From: Larix sibirica | Lineage: Eukaryota > Streptophyta > Pinopsida > Pinales > Pinaceae | Length of the DNA stretch: 11,447 nucleotides | Direction of reading: 5' to 3' | NCBI GenBank assembly: GCA_004151065.3 | Contig: NWUY0300134258.1 | Coordinates: forward strand, 1-11,447 | Shown: in pieces, positions 1 to 8,749 of the stretch | Layout: each line of letters starts with the position of its first letter | Numbering within the stretch: position 1 is the stretch's first letter | Notes under the pieces: generated by a model | What the model was told of the DNA's origin: nothing | Seen by the model: only the letters and a program-made list of their open reading frames with translations | Databases searched by the model: none | Made by a program: the position numbers and the translations under genes

Positions 1-2120
1 TCTGTATATGCTATCTTATTTCATTCCTGCATAAATCCAGATCATCTGTAGATTGTCCCATGATAATATTTTTTTTTAAAACCAGCCAAATAAAAACCTT
101 GATTTTTAATGGAGTACACCATTTCCAAATATGTTTGGACCACCAATTAGTAGGGTAAAACTGGTATGATTCCATGGAAACCTTGTACATTAATTTAACA
201 GTCACATCACCACCATTTCTATTGATATCCCAGATTATGCGATCATCCCGATCCTGTAGAAAAATGCCAGCCCGCTTAATAGAGAGGATGAACTTACCCC
301 ATGCCTCTGCAACATAAGAAGGTAATCCCATATCACTAGCAGAGAGCCAATAACTTTCAGTAGGAGTTGAATTATTATTTATATGTGCTAGAGCATATAT
401 ATTCTTGTTTTTCAGTTCAACATACAAGGTTGAAGAGAAAATATAATCTCCCGAAACACCAGAAATGGGATCTAAATTAATATAGATCAGATGACCACGC
501 CCAACCTGCCAGCTGAGAAAATTGCTTAACAATGGATAGACTTTCATAAAATTGCGCCAAATCAAAGAAGCATTCTGGTAGGACTTCTTTTGATCCCTGA
601 TCCATTGAATACCATAGATATATTTTATATATTTTTCTTTGATCACTTTTTTCCATAATCCCTTCTCGAATAGACATCAGCAAAGGCTCTTTGCACATAA
701 AGATTTATTAAAAACATCCAAAATTTGTATGCCCCATCCACCATCTATTTTGGGTATAGCTATGCTTTCCCATGAAGAAAGATGGAATTTAAAAATATAT
801 GATCTTCCATCCCATAGAACACGACAAATTTTACTCCTAATTTGAGAAATAACTGAATCGGGTAAAATAGTCAAAGAAAACCAGTAGACTGGGATGCTTT
901 GGATAAATGCACTTACCAAAACTAGTCTGCCACCTATGGATATCCATCTAGAGGCCCAAGTATTTATATGTCTTTCCACTTTTTTGATAAGCCAATTCCA
1001 ATCCTCCCTGGAGTATCTATTTGGTTTTAACGGAAAGCCCAAATAAATCATACCTTCATCCAGCCTCAAGCCATTTTAAAGGGAAAAGGAGAAGAAATTT
1101 GGTTTCTTATATCTTCATCCTCAGAATAGTAAAGAAAATTGGATTTCTCTTGACTAATTTCCATCCTCGTTGCCAAGAAAAAACTAGAGAATATGGCCTG
1201 GAAATGTTTCCATTCATCCAATGTTCCATGACCAAAGATGAGTACATCATCTACAAATAGCAAGTGTGAGATTCTCATTGATGTAGAAATTTTGATTACT
1301 CTGATTCTATTATTCTTTTTTTCTTCATCAATAAGATGACTCAAACCTTCAATCACAAGAAAAATAAATATGGAGACAGTGGGCATCCCTATCTGAGACC
1401 ACAATAACTATTGAAAAAGTTTGTTGGAGAACCATTCACCAATATGGAAAAATTTGTAGAAGAAATGCATGCCAGTATCCAACTAGTAACCTCTGCAAAA
1501 AGACCAATTTGAATTAGGATGAATCGAAGGAAAGACCAATCAACTCGGTCATATGCTTTTACCAAATCCAAATTAAATGCTTTTACCAAATCCAAATTCA
1601 ATATAAAATCTTTAACCTTCTTCATTTTAACAGTGTGGAGTCCTTTTTGAAAAATTCCAACAAGATCCAGAATCTACCTGTTGGGAAAAAAACTAAATTG
1701 TTCCTCTGAAATCCACTTGCCAAGTATCGGACACATTCTATTTGCAATTATTTTGGTAATAATTTTGTAAATGAGGTTACATAATGAGATCGGCCTATAA
1801 TCATTGAAAGTTTCATGCTTGTCTCGCTTAAATATGAGCACAATATAAGTGGAATTCAGACACCTTGGAACCTGACCCATTCTTCTAGATCCATTTACCA
1901 TCTCAATAAGGTCTTTCCCAATCAGATCAAATAAGTGAATGAAAAACTACACTGGCCAACCATCGGGGCCAGGGCTTCTGGCCCTAGCAAATTGAGATAA
2001 AATTCCTTTAACTTAGTCAATAGTTACCTATGCCCCAATCAACCTACTATCAACCTCGCTGAAAAATCTTAGATACCTACTTAATACTTTCAGTTGATGC
2101 TCCAATTGAGTTGAATTATC
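1..2120 (-). pseudogene. LINE ORF2 3' part: reverse transcriptase and zf-RVT region (outer element)
   Basis: ORF2 of a LINE nicks DNA and reverse-transcribes the element RNA at the target. In minus-strand order I see the SPGPDGW motif before the RT (about 1975), YRPISLCN (about 1800), EEQF (about 1700), motif A LVKAYDRVDW (about 1560-1535), motif B GLR-stop-GCPLSP (about 1395-1375), and motif C LLFVDDVLIFG (about 1265-1235). The YLGFPL block follows (about 1045), then a thumb/connection region and a zf-RVT-like stretch with IWKWCTPLKIKVFIWL (about 115-70). At least three frame changes (near 1370, 1070 and 670) and several stops (for example 1674-1676, 1389-1391 and near 1950) break it. Motif A is preceded by an 8-residue duplicate. 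The protein continues beyond the left edge, so any RNase H domain is not visible. It is certainly non-functional. Confidence 0.9.
1553..1600 (-). repeat. 24-bp tandem duplication in RT motif A
   Basis: Two adjacent 24-bp copies (1553-1576 and 1577-1600) differ at one base. On the minus strand they encode NLDLVKAF then NLDLVKAY, so the catalytic Asp block of RT motif A is present twice in the same frame. The copy next to DRVDW is the one in the family's usual position. Confidence 0.9.
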
Positions 2121-2400
2121 TATGCTATAAATAGAATTGAAAATTATAAACCACGGAATATCATTCTGGCTGGGGACTTCAATCTAGTAATGAATCCAAA
2201 GGAAAAGAAAGGGGGCAATAATGGGAGAGATCCCATGTTGCGTTAGGTTGAAGAACTAATGCAACAATGGGAGCTAGTGGACATAAATCCCCAGAGAGGG
2301 AACTACACCTAGTCAAATAAATGAACGAGAATGAACCACATTGCAGCTCGCCTTGACCGTTTCTTAATACAGACATCGATCCTTCTTGAAAATGAAATCA
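2121..2400 (+). pseudogene. C-terminal endonuclease (APE-like) remnant of inner ORF2
   Basis: The frame starting at 2151 reads IILAGDFN, then NPKEKKGG, then VEELMQQWELVDINP, and near 2340 IAARLDRFL. These are hallmark blocks of the exonuclease-endonuclease-phosphatase fold in plant LINE ORF2: GDFN holds catalytic Asp and Asn residues, and ARLDRFL lies towards the C-terminus. The N-terminal blocks (NVRGLG, QET) are absent because of the 5' truncation. Three stops fall within 80 bases (2244, 2310, 2322), each one transition away from the family's expected codon. Confidence 0.85.
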
Positions 2401-2626
2401 TTCTTTCAAAAAATTTACCCAATCTAACCTATAATCACAAGCCTATTGTCCTTCAGCTGAATGATGAAGAAGAACTTGGACCTATCCCCTTCAGGTTCAA
2501 TCCTTTATGGATCAACCAGGATTTTTTTACTGAGGCTGACAGCAAATCCTGGGACACACCTATATTGGGATCTATGAATTACGTTTGGGAACAGAAGTTA
2601 AAGAACACTAAACAACCTCTAAAATC

Positions 2627-3239
2627 ATGGATAAAAAAGCGACTAAGGGGCACACCGACCACAAAAAGGATGTTGTTCGGGAGTTGATTTCCTTTCAGCT
2701 GGAGATGGAAGAACATGACATAGCCACCACAGATATGATTAAGGAACAAGAGATCCAATCGAAAGTTTACAGAACTATCTGTATCGAGGAAGAGGAATGG
2801 AGAATGAAATTGCGCAGTCTATGGTTAAAGGCCGGTGACCGTAATGCAACTTACTTCCATATCCAAGCAAAAACTAGACAACTTCATAATCATATATCAT
2901 AGATAAAAAATGATGATGGTATAGTGGTAAAAGGAATAGAAAAAATAAAATTAGCAGTTGAAGACCACTTCCAAGCATTGTATACGGAGGACAACTATTA
3001 CGATGAGAAAAATTCAACTGACTTGCTCGCTCATATACCAAATACTATCTCCACGATGGAAAATCAAAATATCATGAAGCCATTTACTGAAAAAGAGATT
3101 ACCAAAGTAATTTGGAATATGGATCCAGATAAATCTCCGGGATCGGACGGGTTTACAATCCACTTCTACAGAGCTTGCTGGTCCATAATTAAAGCCGATC
3201 TCTTCTGCATGATCAGACGCTTTCACAAAAAAAGGAAAG
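2627..3239 (+). pseudogene. Linker and start of RT domain, inner ORF2
   Basis: After a frame change in the A-run at 2633-2638, the sequence reads a charged, probably helical linker. Next comes the block LKAGDRNATYFH (2827-2862), typical of the region before the RT in plant LINEs. A stop at 2900-2902 probably replaces Trp. The frame then runs through FQALYTED (about 2972) to the SPGSDGF block (3135-3155), which marks the RT N-terminus. It leaves frame at the A-run 3227-3233. Function is inferred from these motifs and their position only. Confidence 0.85.
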
Positions 3240-4049
3240 ATGGGAGGAAACACTAATTCCACATTTCTTTCTTTGTTACCCAAAGAAATGAATCCAGGCT
3301 CCTTTGAAAGATATAGACCAATATATCTCTGCAATGCCTCTTACAAAATTATATCTAAACTACTAGCTAATAGGATCAAACCTTTGCTCAGCAAACTAAT
3401 CTCTCCCAACCAAGGAGGATTCATCAAAGGAAGACAAATCCTTGATAACATGATACTTCTACAGGAATCAATGCATTCCAGTAAGCTCAAAAAAGAAAAA
3501 GGAATGATTATAAAACTCGACATGGCAAACGCCTTTGATCGATTCAAACATTCGTTTCTTTACGAAGTATTATCAGCATTCGGCTTCAGCAACAGATTCA
3601 TAAACTTGGTGAAATATTGCATTAACAAGCCTTGGATTTCTCCTTTAATTAACGGAAGACCGACAAAATTTTTCCAGGCTACGAGAGGAATTCACCAAGG
3701 GTGTCCCCTATCCCCATTCATATACATTTTGATGGCGGACTCATTGAGAAGGAAGCTAGAAGCTACAAGAGTCATAGGAAAAATTCCATTTATAAGATTG
3801 GTAAATTCTATACCCTCCCTAAATCATGCACTCTTCGTTGATGATTCCCTTTTCCTGGGAGGAGCCTCTCTAAAGATTGCTAAAGCCTTTAAAGAGATTA
3901 TTCAAAGTTACTATCAGGCCACGAGAGCTCTTGTCAATAGTAGAAAAAGCGTTATTTACGGATGGAACGTAGATCAGCTAACTATCCATAGAATAGCTCA
4001 CTTCCTGGGGTTCTCGGGTTCTACAAATTTTATTTTGGGCTTCCTTTAA
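3240..4049 (+). pseudogene. Reverse transcriptase core, inner ORF2
   Basis: This 269-codon open stretch holds the whole palm of a LINE reverse transcriptase. It begins with TFLSLLPKE and YRPIYLCNASYKI, then GGFIKGRQILDN (about 3414-3450). Motif A is KLDMANAFDRF with its catalytic Asp at 3519-3521. Motif B is GIHQGCPLSP (3687-3716). Motif C is ALFVDDSLFLGG with the Asp pair at 3840-3845. All three catalytic Asp residues are kept. The frame breaks near 4030, and the next frame continues with YFGLPLTLGK (4031-4060), the expected block after the palm. It is the best-preserved part of the element, but it has no start of its own and is a fragment of ORF2. Confidence 0.92.
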
Positions 4050-5287
4050 CCCTGGGAAAAACAAAAAATTCTGTTTGGAATGAAGTCATTAGTAAGATGA
4101 AGTCAAAACTCCATGCCTGGGGGGGTTACTAGCTCAATAATGCAAGGAAACTCATTTTGATTAAATCCGTGTTATCTTCTCTTCCCATCTATCAATCTTC
4201 GATACTTATGGCTCCCAAGTCTATAATGGATCAAATTTCGTGGCTCATCAAAGAATTCCTTTGGAAAGGAGGAAAAGGAAACAATACAAAATATCATTTA
4301 GTCAACTGGGACATGGTCAAAAAACTATTGAAGGAAGGAGGTCTCCAGATAAGAGATCCACATCTAGTTAACCTGGCGTTGGGTGGAAAAATTCTTTAGA
4401 AAAATAACTTAAAAGGTGGCTCCATGAACAATATCCAAATCGAACATATCCCTCAAGGGACCTCCATCTGGAACTTATGCAGATCAGGAATAGTATAATT
4501 TCAAAAAAAATATACCGCATACCTGGGAATGGGAAAAACTAACTTGTGGAAGCACAAAATTATGGCCAATCAAGTGTTGGATGGATATGATTCTCTCTTT
4601 GAGATCCGGGATTGGCTAAAAGCAAAAGGTGTCACTAATTTGGCAGATATATATCAGTGGGATGATGTTGTGAATTGGTTGGATTGGACGCTGCTAGCAA
4701 CTCCAGATATTATGATAAATCAGAAGAAAGTGCTACTTCAAAAGCTCAACGAACTGGCCCCTCTCCACAGGAATACAAAAGACAAATGGGGATGGGGGCC
4801 CTCAAGAATCTACACAGTGAGCCTAGGTTACAAAGAGTTACAACCATATCAATTCCCCTTGCATCCTCCTTCTCTATGGAAGATCGCCTCGAATTCATTT
4901 TGCCTCCCAAAGATAAACTTCTTCATCTAGTTTCTAATCCATAAGAAAATTTTAACCGGTGAAAATCTCGAAAAACATGGATTCAAAGGTCCGCACAGAT
5001 GCCCACATTGCTGTAGAAGCCAGGAAAACATGGAGCACCTCTTCTTGGAATTCCCATTTGTGATTTCAGTCTAGACCATTTTCCTTTATAAGCTGGAAAC
5101 GCCCATACCTACACAAAATTCTCTTATAGATATTTTTAACTCATGGAAAAATAGTTATGCTAGCTCTTTTACAAAAAGGCCAATGTGGAAAAACATCTGG
5201 ATATCTATCCCAAAATATATATGTTGGAACCTCTAGCTATCTCGGAATAGCAGAATTTTCAAAAATCAATTCCAAACTTCAGACTAG
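4050..5287 (+). pseudogene. Thumb/connection and zf-RVT region, inner ORF2
   Basis: The main frame reads LGK and then, after a stop at 4130, NNARKLILIKSVLSSLPIYQ (4136-4195), the usual thumb block. WLIKEFLWKGG and KEGGLQIRDPHLVNLALGGK follow. Stops lie at 4397 and near 4496, with a local frame change at 4505-4530. From 4529 it reads TNLWKHKIM, then DKWGWGPS, and SLWKIASNSFCLPKINFFI before a stop at 4928 (Trp expected). A Cys/His cluster, CPHCC then ENMEHLF (5000-5045), matches the zf-RVT zinc-binding region found in plant LINEs. Further stops are near 5072, 5235 and 5285. The Cys/His cluster and RT context make the identification firm. Confidence 0.85.
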
Positions 5288-5943
5288 GTGGTTGTAAAGG
5301 CAAAGGCCATTTTACTGGAAACATTAATAAATAGGGAAAAGGAGTTAGATTCATCTCTTATTGTGACTGAGAGGAATTGGATTGGAAAAATAGTCACCAA
5401 AAAAAGAGAGAAAATAAAAAAAAGAATGGAAACTGAATCAGCATGGACTCTGATATTGTCGGATAAGGAACTTCAAAGTTGGTGGAAAATTCAAGATAAA
5501 ACTACGATATTCTTTGATGGAGCTTCCAAAAGTAATCCTGGAGTCACAGGAGATGGGGGGGTGGTTTATTCACCTGGAGGAAATCATGAACTTAAATTCA
5601 GTTGGGGTTTAGGCATTTGCTCTGACAACCAGGAAGAAGCTTTAGCGATTTTAAAAGGTTTCCAGCTGGCTATGAGCGAAGATTATAAGGAAGTTCATAT
5701 TTTTGGAGATTCACAAATACTGATCAATAAACTGGACACAAAGGAAAAGCTCAACAACATCAAGTTAAATAGGATTCTCAATAGGATTCCCAGCACTCTT
5801 CAAAACTTTTCCAAGGTTCAAATTTATCGCATATTGCAGGGATCCAATAGGAAGCTGATAGGTTGGCCAACATTGGTTGCAATCTTGATCAAGAACAGTT
5901 AGAAACCAATAAAGATTCAGTAAAGTATCAACCCATCCCTTAA
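5288..5943 (+). pseudogene. C-terminal RNase H domain, inner ORF2
   Basis: RNase H removes the RNA strand of the RNA:DNA hybrid and is carried by some plant L1-type LINEs. The domain begins at FFDGASKSNPG (first catalytic Asp at 5516-5518). It continues with NQEEALAILKGF (catalytic Glu probably at 5636-5638) and IFGDSQILINK (Asp at 5708-5710). A one-base frame change near 5845-5854 then moves the last block, ADRLANIGC (fourth Asp at 5857-5859), to another frame, which ends at TAA 5941-5943. The residues needed for catalysis are thus all recognisable but split over two frames. About 70 codons of basic, Lys-rich linker precede the domain. Resemblance to a host RNase H gene is ruled out by the joined LINE RT. 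Confidence 0.9.
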
Positions 5944-6440
5944 TTCATGAGTAACATAAAAGCATGCAACACTTCTCTGAGCCAAGGTCTATGGGTTCAT
6001 CATTGTGTAAAAATAAGCAGAGTAGGGTGTGAATCATCTAGAGGAATGCGTGGAACGGGTCCAAAGGTCAGGATTGGACTGCCAATGTACAAGAGGAGGA
6101 TGGCATCAATCCAAATAGCTGTTAGTTCTGGATTAAGCAGAGTATACTAAGGGATGCTCTCATTATAGAGGACAGAGCAAGATTGTTTTTAACATAAACA
6201 ATTGTATCTTTTTTAAAGTTTTTTTTTTTTATTATCTTTTACCGAATCGGACACAGAATATCGAATCCAATAACAGTCAGTCTCTTGAAGGTTGAGACAT
6301 CCCAATTAATAAGATGGGAATGGAAGTCTAGAAGCTATTACATTAAGCTATCATTGGAATTCGTTGTAATCTAGTTGCTTGCGACCCATTTTTTTCTTCT
6401 TTTTTAAATATATTTTAACTGTTTTTGTGAAAAAAAATAA
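5944..6440 (+). other. Probable 3' non-coding region of inner LINE
   Basis: About 500 bases follow the ORF2 stop and hold no credible coding frame. They include T-rich runs at 6210-6242, a short inverted pair around 6189-6214, and an A-rich patch at 6431-6441 that may be the degenerate poly(A) tail. The 3' end could also lie near 6200-6240, with 6240-6440 being something else. I see nothing else identifiable. Confidence 0.5.
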
Positions 6441-6492
6441 ATAGACTTGAAAAAACTGACTGCTTCCTCTTTCAAAGAATTGTGATTTTTTA

Positions 6493-6736
6493 TTTAAACT
6501 CGGCATAAGTCGAATCCCATGCAACCATAGTTCCACCCGACATACCATTCGCATCTAATGAACAACACTTCCATAAAGGATGAATTTAAAAAAAAAAAAT
6601 CACAAGCAGTAGAGGCCAAAGACATTGTTTCTTGCAGACAAATAATAGTAGGGTTTCAAGTCTCCAATAATCTCTTAAGAGCAGTTCGTTTGGGCGTACT
6701 GCCAAGCCCTCTTACATTCAAGGATATAATATTCAT
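6493..6736 (-). pseudogene. LINE ORF2 start and endonuclease N-terminus (outer element)
   Basis: On the minus strand, ATG at 6736-6734 opens the frame MNIISLNVRGLG, then KRTALKRLLET, a stop, and NPTIICLQETM. These are the first conserved blocks of the LINE APE-like endonuclease: Asn in NVRG, and metal-binding Glu in QET. After the T12 run on the minus strand (A12 at 6588-6599 on plus) the frame shifts and reads CSLDANGMSGGTMVAWDS (about 6560-6507), the next endonuclease block. Recognition fades after 6493, although weak protein-like sequence may reach about 6410. The rest of the endonuclease is missing, replaced by the inner LINE. This fragment belongs with the minus-strand ORF1 just upstream. 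Confidence 0.88.
6733..6736 (-). promoter_or_regulatory. ATGA overlap: ORF1 stop / ORF2 start
   Basis: The minus strand reads ATGA here. ATG starts the ORF2 frame (MNIISLN), and the overlapping TGA closes a different frame that is open for about 46 codons upstream and ends LMEVPK. Overlaps of this type are used for termination-reinitiation in several LINEs. The ORF1 tail is damaged, so assigning the TGA as the true ORF1 stop is an inference. Confidence 0.5.
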
Positions 6737-7663
6737 TTGGGAACCTCCATAAGAGTTGCCTCGTCTTTAAGAGTCCCAAATTCAGTAGTATAAGGTTGAG
6801 TAGAATTAATTGTAGTCCTTTCTAAAAAAGTGATGTAACCCCAAGATTTATATTACGGGGAGATTCGATACTAGGTCGATTCATATTTTTTCCTTTTTCC
6901 CACTTTTGGGTTTTCTAATAGTAACATCCATTGATCGTATGGAAGATATGGGAAGGGTATCAGAGGAATCAACCAAGGATGTGGAAAAGTTTGGGATAGG
7001 GTTTGAACCTTGAGTATCCAAGCACTTAAACGATTTCCTAGGGGTTTTTATCTCATGAGAATCTTCAATAGGAGAAGGAGAAATCCTAATAGGAAGCTGG
7101 GAAGCTTTAGAAAGGTTTAAGGGATGGAAATCTAAAGGGTGAAACTAAACATTTGAATCATTTGCAAGAGAATTAATTTTTTGATGAGAACCCTGAAAAT
7201 TCGGAGAAATCGCTAAATCGGGCCTAAATTCCTCCCCGAGATGACCAACGGGAGAATGATATTTGCCTCTAAATTGATTATCAAGCCCAAAATCCTCCCT
7301 AATATTATTGTCAAAATCATCAGATTGGTCAATTTCCGACAAAGATTTCTTCTCTAAAGGAAAACCTAATTCATTCGACCTAGATTCATCAATAGGCATC
7401 AAAGGGACATAATTTTCCCTAACAGTCCTATTCCTACTATCCTCGAAATTCCCCATTCCAAAATCTAAAGATTTTGATATCTCATCAGCCGATGAAAATT
7501 TTAAGAGTACTGGGAAAGAATTACAAAACTAACCCAAAAAATTAGTCATTGAAGATGAATAAAGTGGAATAGGGAATTTTATTCCATCACCAATTTCGCT
7601 ATCCGCTTTAGAAGGAGATGAAGACTGTGTTTCATTCGAATGAGCACCATTATACAATTTTAG

Positions 7664-7705
7664 GCAGTTTGCTTTGACATGACCAGTAAGACAACACCTA
7701 TGGCA
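7664..7705 (-). other. CCHC zinc knuckle of outer LINE ORF1
   Basis: The minus strand encodes CHRCCLTGHVKANC, which fits CX2CX4HX4C exactly and is preceded by VPFR. The spacing is that of retroelement nucleic-acid binding knuckles, and it lies C-terminal to the DUF4283-like block, as in plant LINE ORF1. Confidence 0.92.
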
Positions 7706-8200
7706 TCGAAATGGGACTTTCTACTAGTTAGTCTTCGGTATAAACGAACCACCATCCCAAATAACCTCCAACCCTTCAGGAAATCCATCCCTAGTTTCGA
7801 TCTCCACCAACATTCGCGGAATTTTTCTTTCGAGAGCCAAAAGTTGTTCCTCCTCCATCATGATGAAGCGGCCAATAGAATTGGCCACTGCCATAAAGCC
7901 TTCAATGCTCCAACAATGTAAAGGGAACCCTGGTACTAAAACCCATAAATGGCATCTTTGCATCTTCTCCTTCTAGGGATCAAATCCCAAGTGCCAATAA
8001 GAATGCATGAGAGAACCCTTATCAATGACCCAAAATCTATCTTCAATAATCAACCTCAGACAGAAAAAGAAAAAACATATCCATCCATTCATCAACATGA
8101 TGACCTTAGGAATATGATTAATGAGGGCTTTCCATTTCAATCTAATCCAATCCAAAATCTCATCCCTAGATAGTTTAATGAATTCAAACTTTGCCAGTAA

Positions 8201-8225
8201 GGTTCTATTTGAGGGTTCTATTTGA
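8201..8225. repeat. 13-bp tandem duplication that shifts the ORF1 frame
   Basis: GGTTCTATTTGA occurs at 8201-8212 and again at 8214-8225, a period of 13. On the minus strand the first copy ends the frame shortly after SLSNRT, and the continuation FEFIKLS is one frame away. Removing one period would rejoin the two frames, so the duplication alone explains this break. Confidence 0.88.
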
Positions 8226-8749
8226 CAGAGATTGTACCATATCCATGGTGATATCTTTACCTAAAACGCACAATGAGCGTCCCTTCTTGACCTTTTCACT
8301 CTTGATATTTAGACGGATTTTAGCAAATTTGATAGGCACAGATTTATTGGATCGAGATCGAACATTCCCATGATTAAGAGACTTCTCTGCATTCAGATCC
8401 AAGGGAGACGGGTTTGCAGCATTACCCTTGTCAATAGGAAACCCTGAAATGTCCACATCCACAACGGTAAGATTTTTGCATTCATCAGGGTGTATTCGTC
8501 TCACCGTCACATGGTCCACACATAAATTAGGGTTTGATTTCAACCGTACTCCAGAAAAAGCTTTTTTGGAGATAAAAGATCCCGACCGTCATATTTACAG
8601 CCCCCTGATAGGGCACTGGAAGCATTATAAGTTGATGTGACAGATTATCCTTGGCTATCCGAGCCACTTGGCATAGAAAAACAGTCCCTTCGACCCTTGA
8701 AAGCCATCTAGAAGGTAGTGACACTCATATAGTCCAAAAATAATGTGGA

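Larger units (their letters stand above)
2121..5943 (+). pseudogene. LINE ORF2 (EN remnant, RT, zf-RVT, RNase H), inner element
   Basis: This is a long ORF2 relic read across frame changes to the stop at 5941-5943. Domain order is: C-terminal endonuclease (2121-2400), linker (2400-3110), RT (about 3110-4120), connection region (4120-4780), zf-RVT-like (4780-5070) and RNase H (5504-5940). Stops interrupt it at 2244, 2310, 2322, 2900, 4130, 4397, 4928 and several places between 5070 and 5287. Frame changes lie near 2633, 3227, 4030 and 5850. A complete plant ORF2 of this type would have about 300 more N-terminal codons or fewer; the missing part is the endonuclease start. No functional protein can be made. 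Confidence 0.9.
2121..6440 (+). mobile_element. Inner LINE with RNase H, plus strand, 5'-truncated, inserted in outer LINE
   Basis: The element starts inside the endonuclease domain, just before IILAGDFN (2160-2183). It lacks ORF1 and the endonuclease N-terminus, the usual 5' truncation of LINEs. It then carries RT, zf-RVT and RNase H regions and a 3' non-coding stretch. Its RT (YRPIYLCN, GGFIKGRQILD, HQGCPLSP, FVDDS) differs clearly from the minus-strand RT (YRPISLCN, EEQF), so this is another subfamily and not an inverted part of the same copy. The left boundary is placed where the minus-strand ORF2 reading stops (about 2120, give or take 20). The right boundary is poorly fixed: an A-rich stretch at 6431-6441 is a candidate tail, and the outer endonuclease is recognisable again from 6493. 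I saw no target-site duplication. Confidence 0.8.
6733..8600 (-). pseudogene. LINE ORF1: gag-like nucleic-acid binding protein with CCHC knuckle
   Basis: ORF1 proteins of plant L1 elements bind the element RNA and package it. On the minus strand, a frame from about 8600 gives an N-terminal part ending in SLCVLGKDITMDMVQSLSNR (8288-8214). After a frameshift at a 13-bp duplication, it continues with FEFIKLSRDEILDWIRLKWK (8194-8135). Next are NGWICFFFF, GSLMHSYWHLGFDP (about 8014-7973) and LVPGFPLHCW (7939-7910). EGLEVIWDGGSF (7775-7740) and a CX2CX4HX4C knuckle follow (7664-7705). The order matches a DUF4283-like domain followed by zf-CCHC. The C-terminal third (7660-6900) is low-conservation, Ser/Pro/Asp-rich sequence. 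Stops near 8205, 7973, 7728, 7530 and 7145 and several frame changes kill it. An additional open stretch at 8527-8724 (MSLPSRWLSRVEG) may be the true N-terminus in another frame. Confidence 0.85.

Noticed and set aside
2633-3239. Retron, group II intron or other bacterial RT system
   Set aside because: The endonuclease GDFN block, zf-RVT, RNase H and gag-like ORF1 are those of plant LINEs. No intron RNA domains or phage context are seen.
1-6440. A single LINE with a twin-priming inversion
   Set aside because: Both orientations carry their own complete RT motif set (A, B and C) and differ in sequence, so they cannot be two halves of one copy.
7679-8173. Plus-strand open frames opposite ORF1
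   Set aside because: The minus strand here carries the DUF4283-like and CCHC blocks, so these are shadows.
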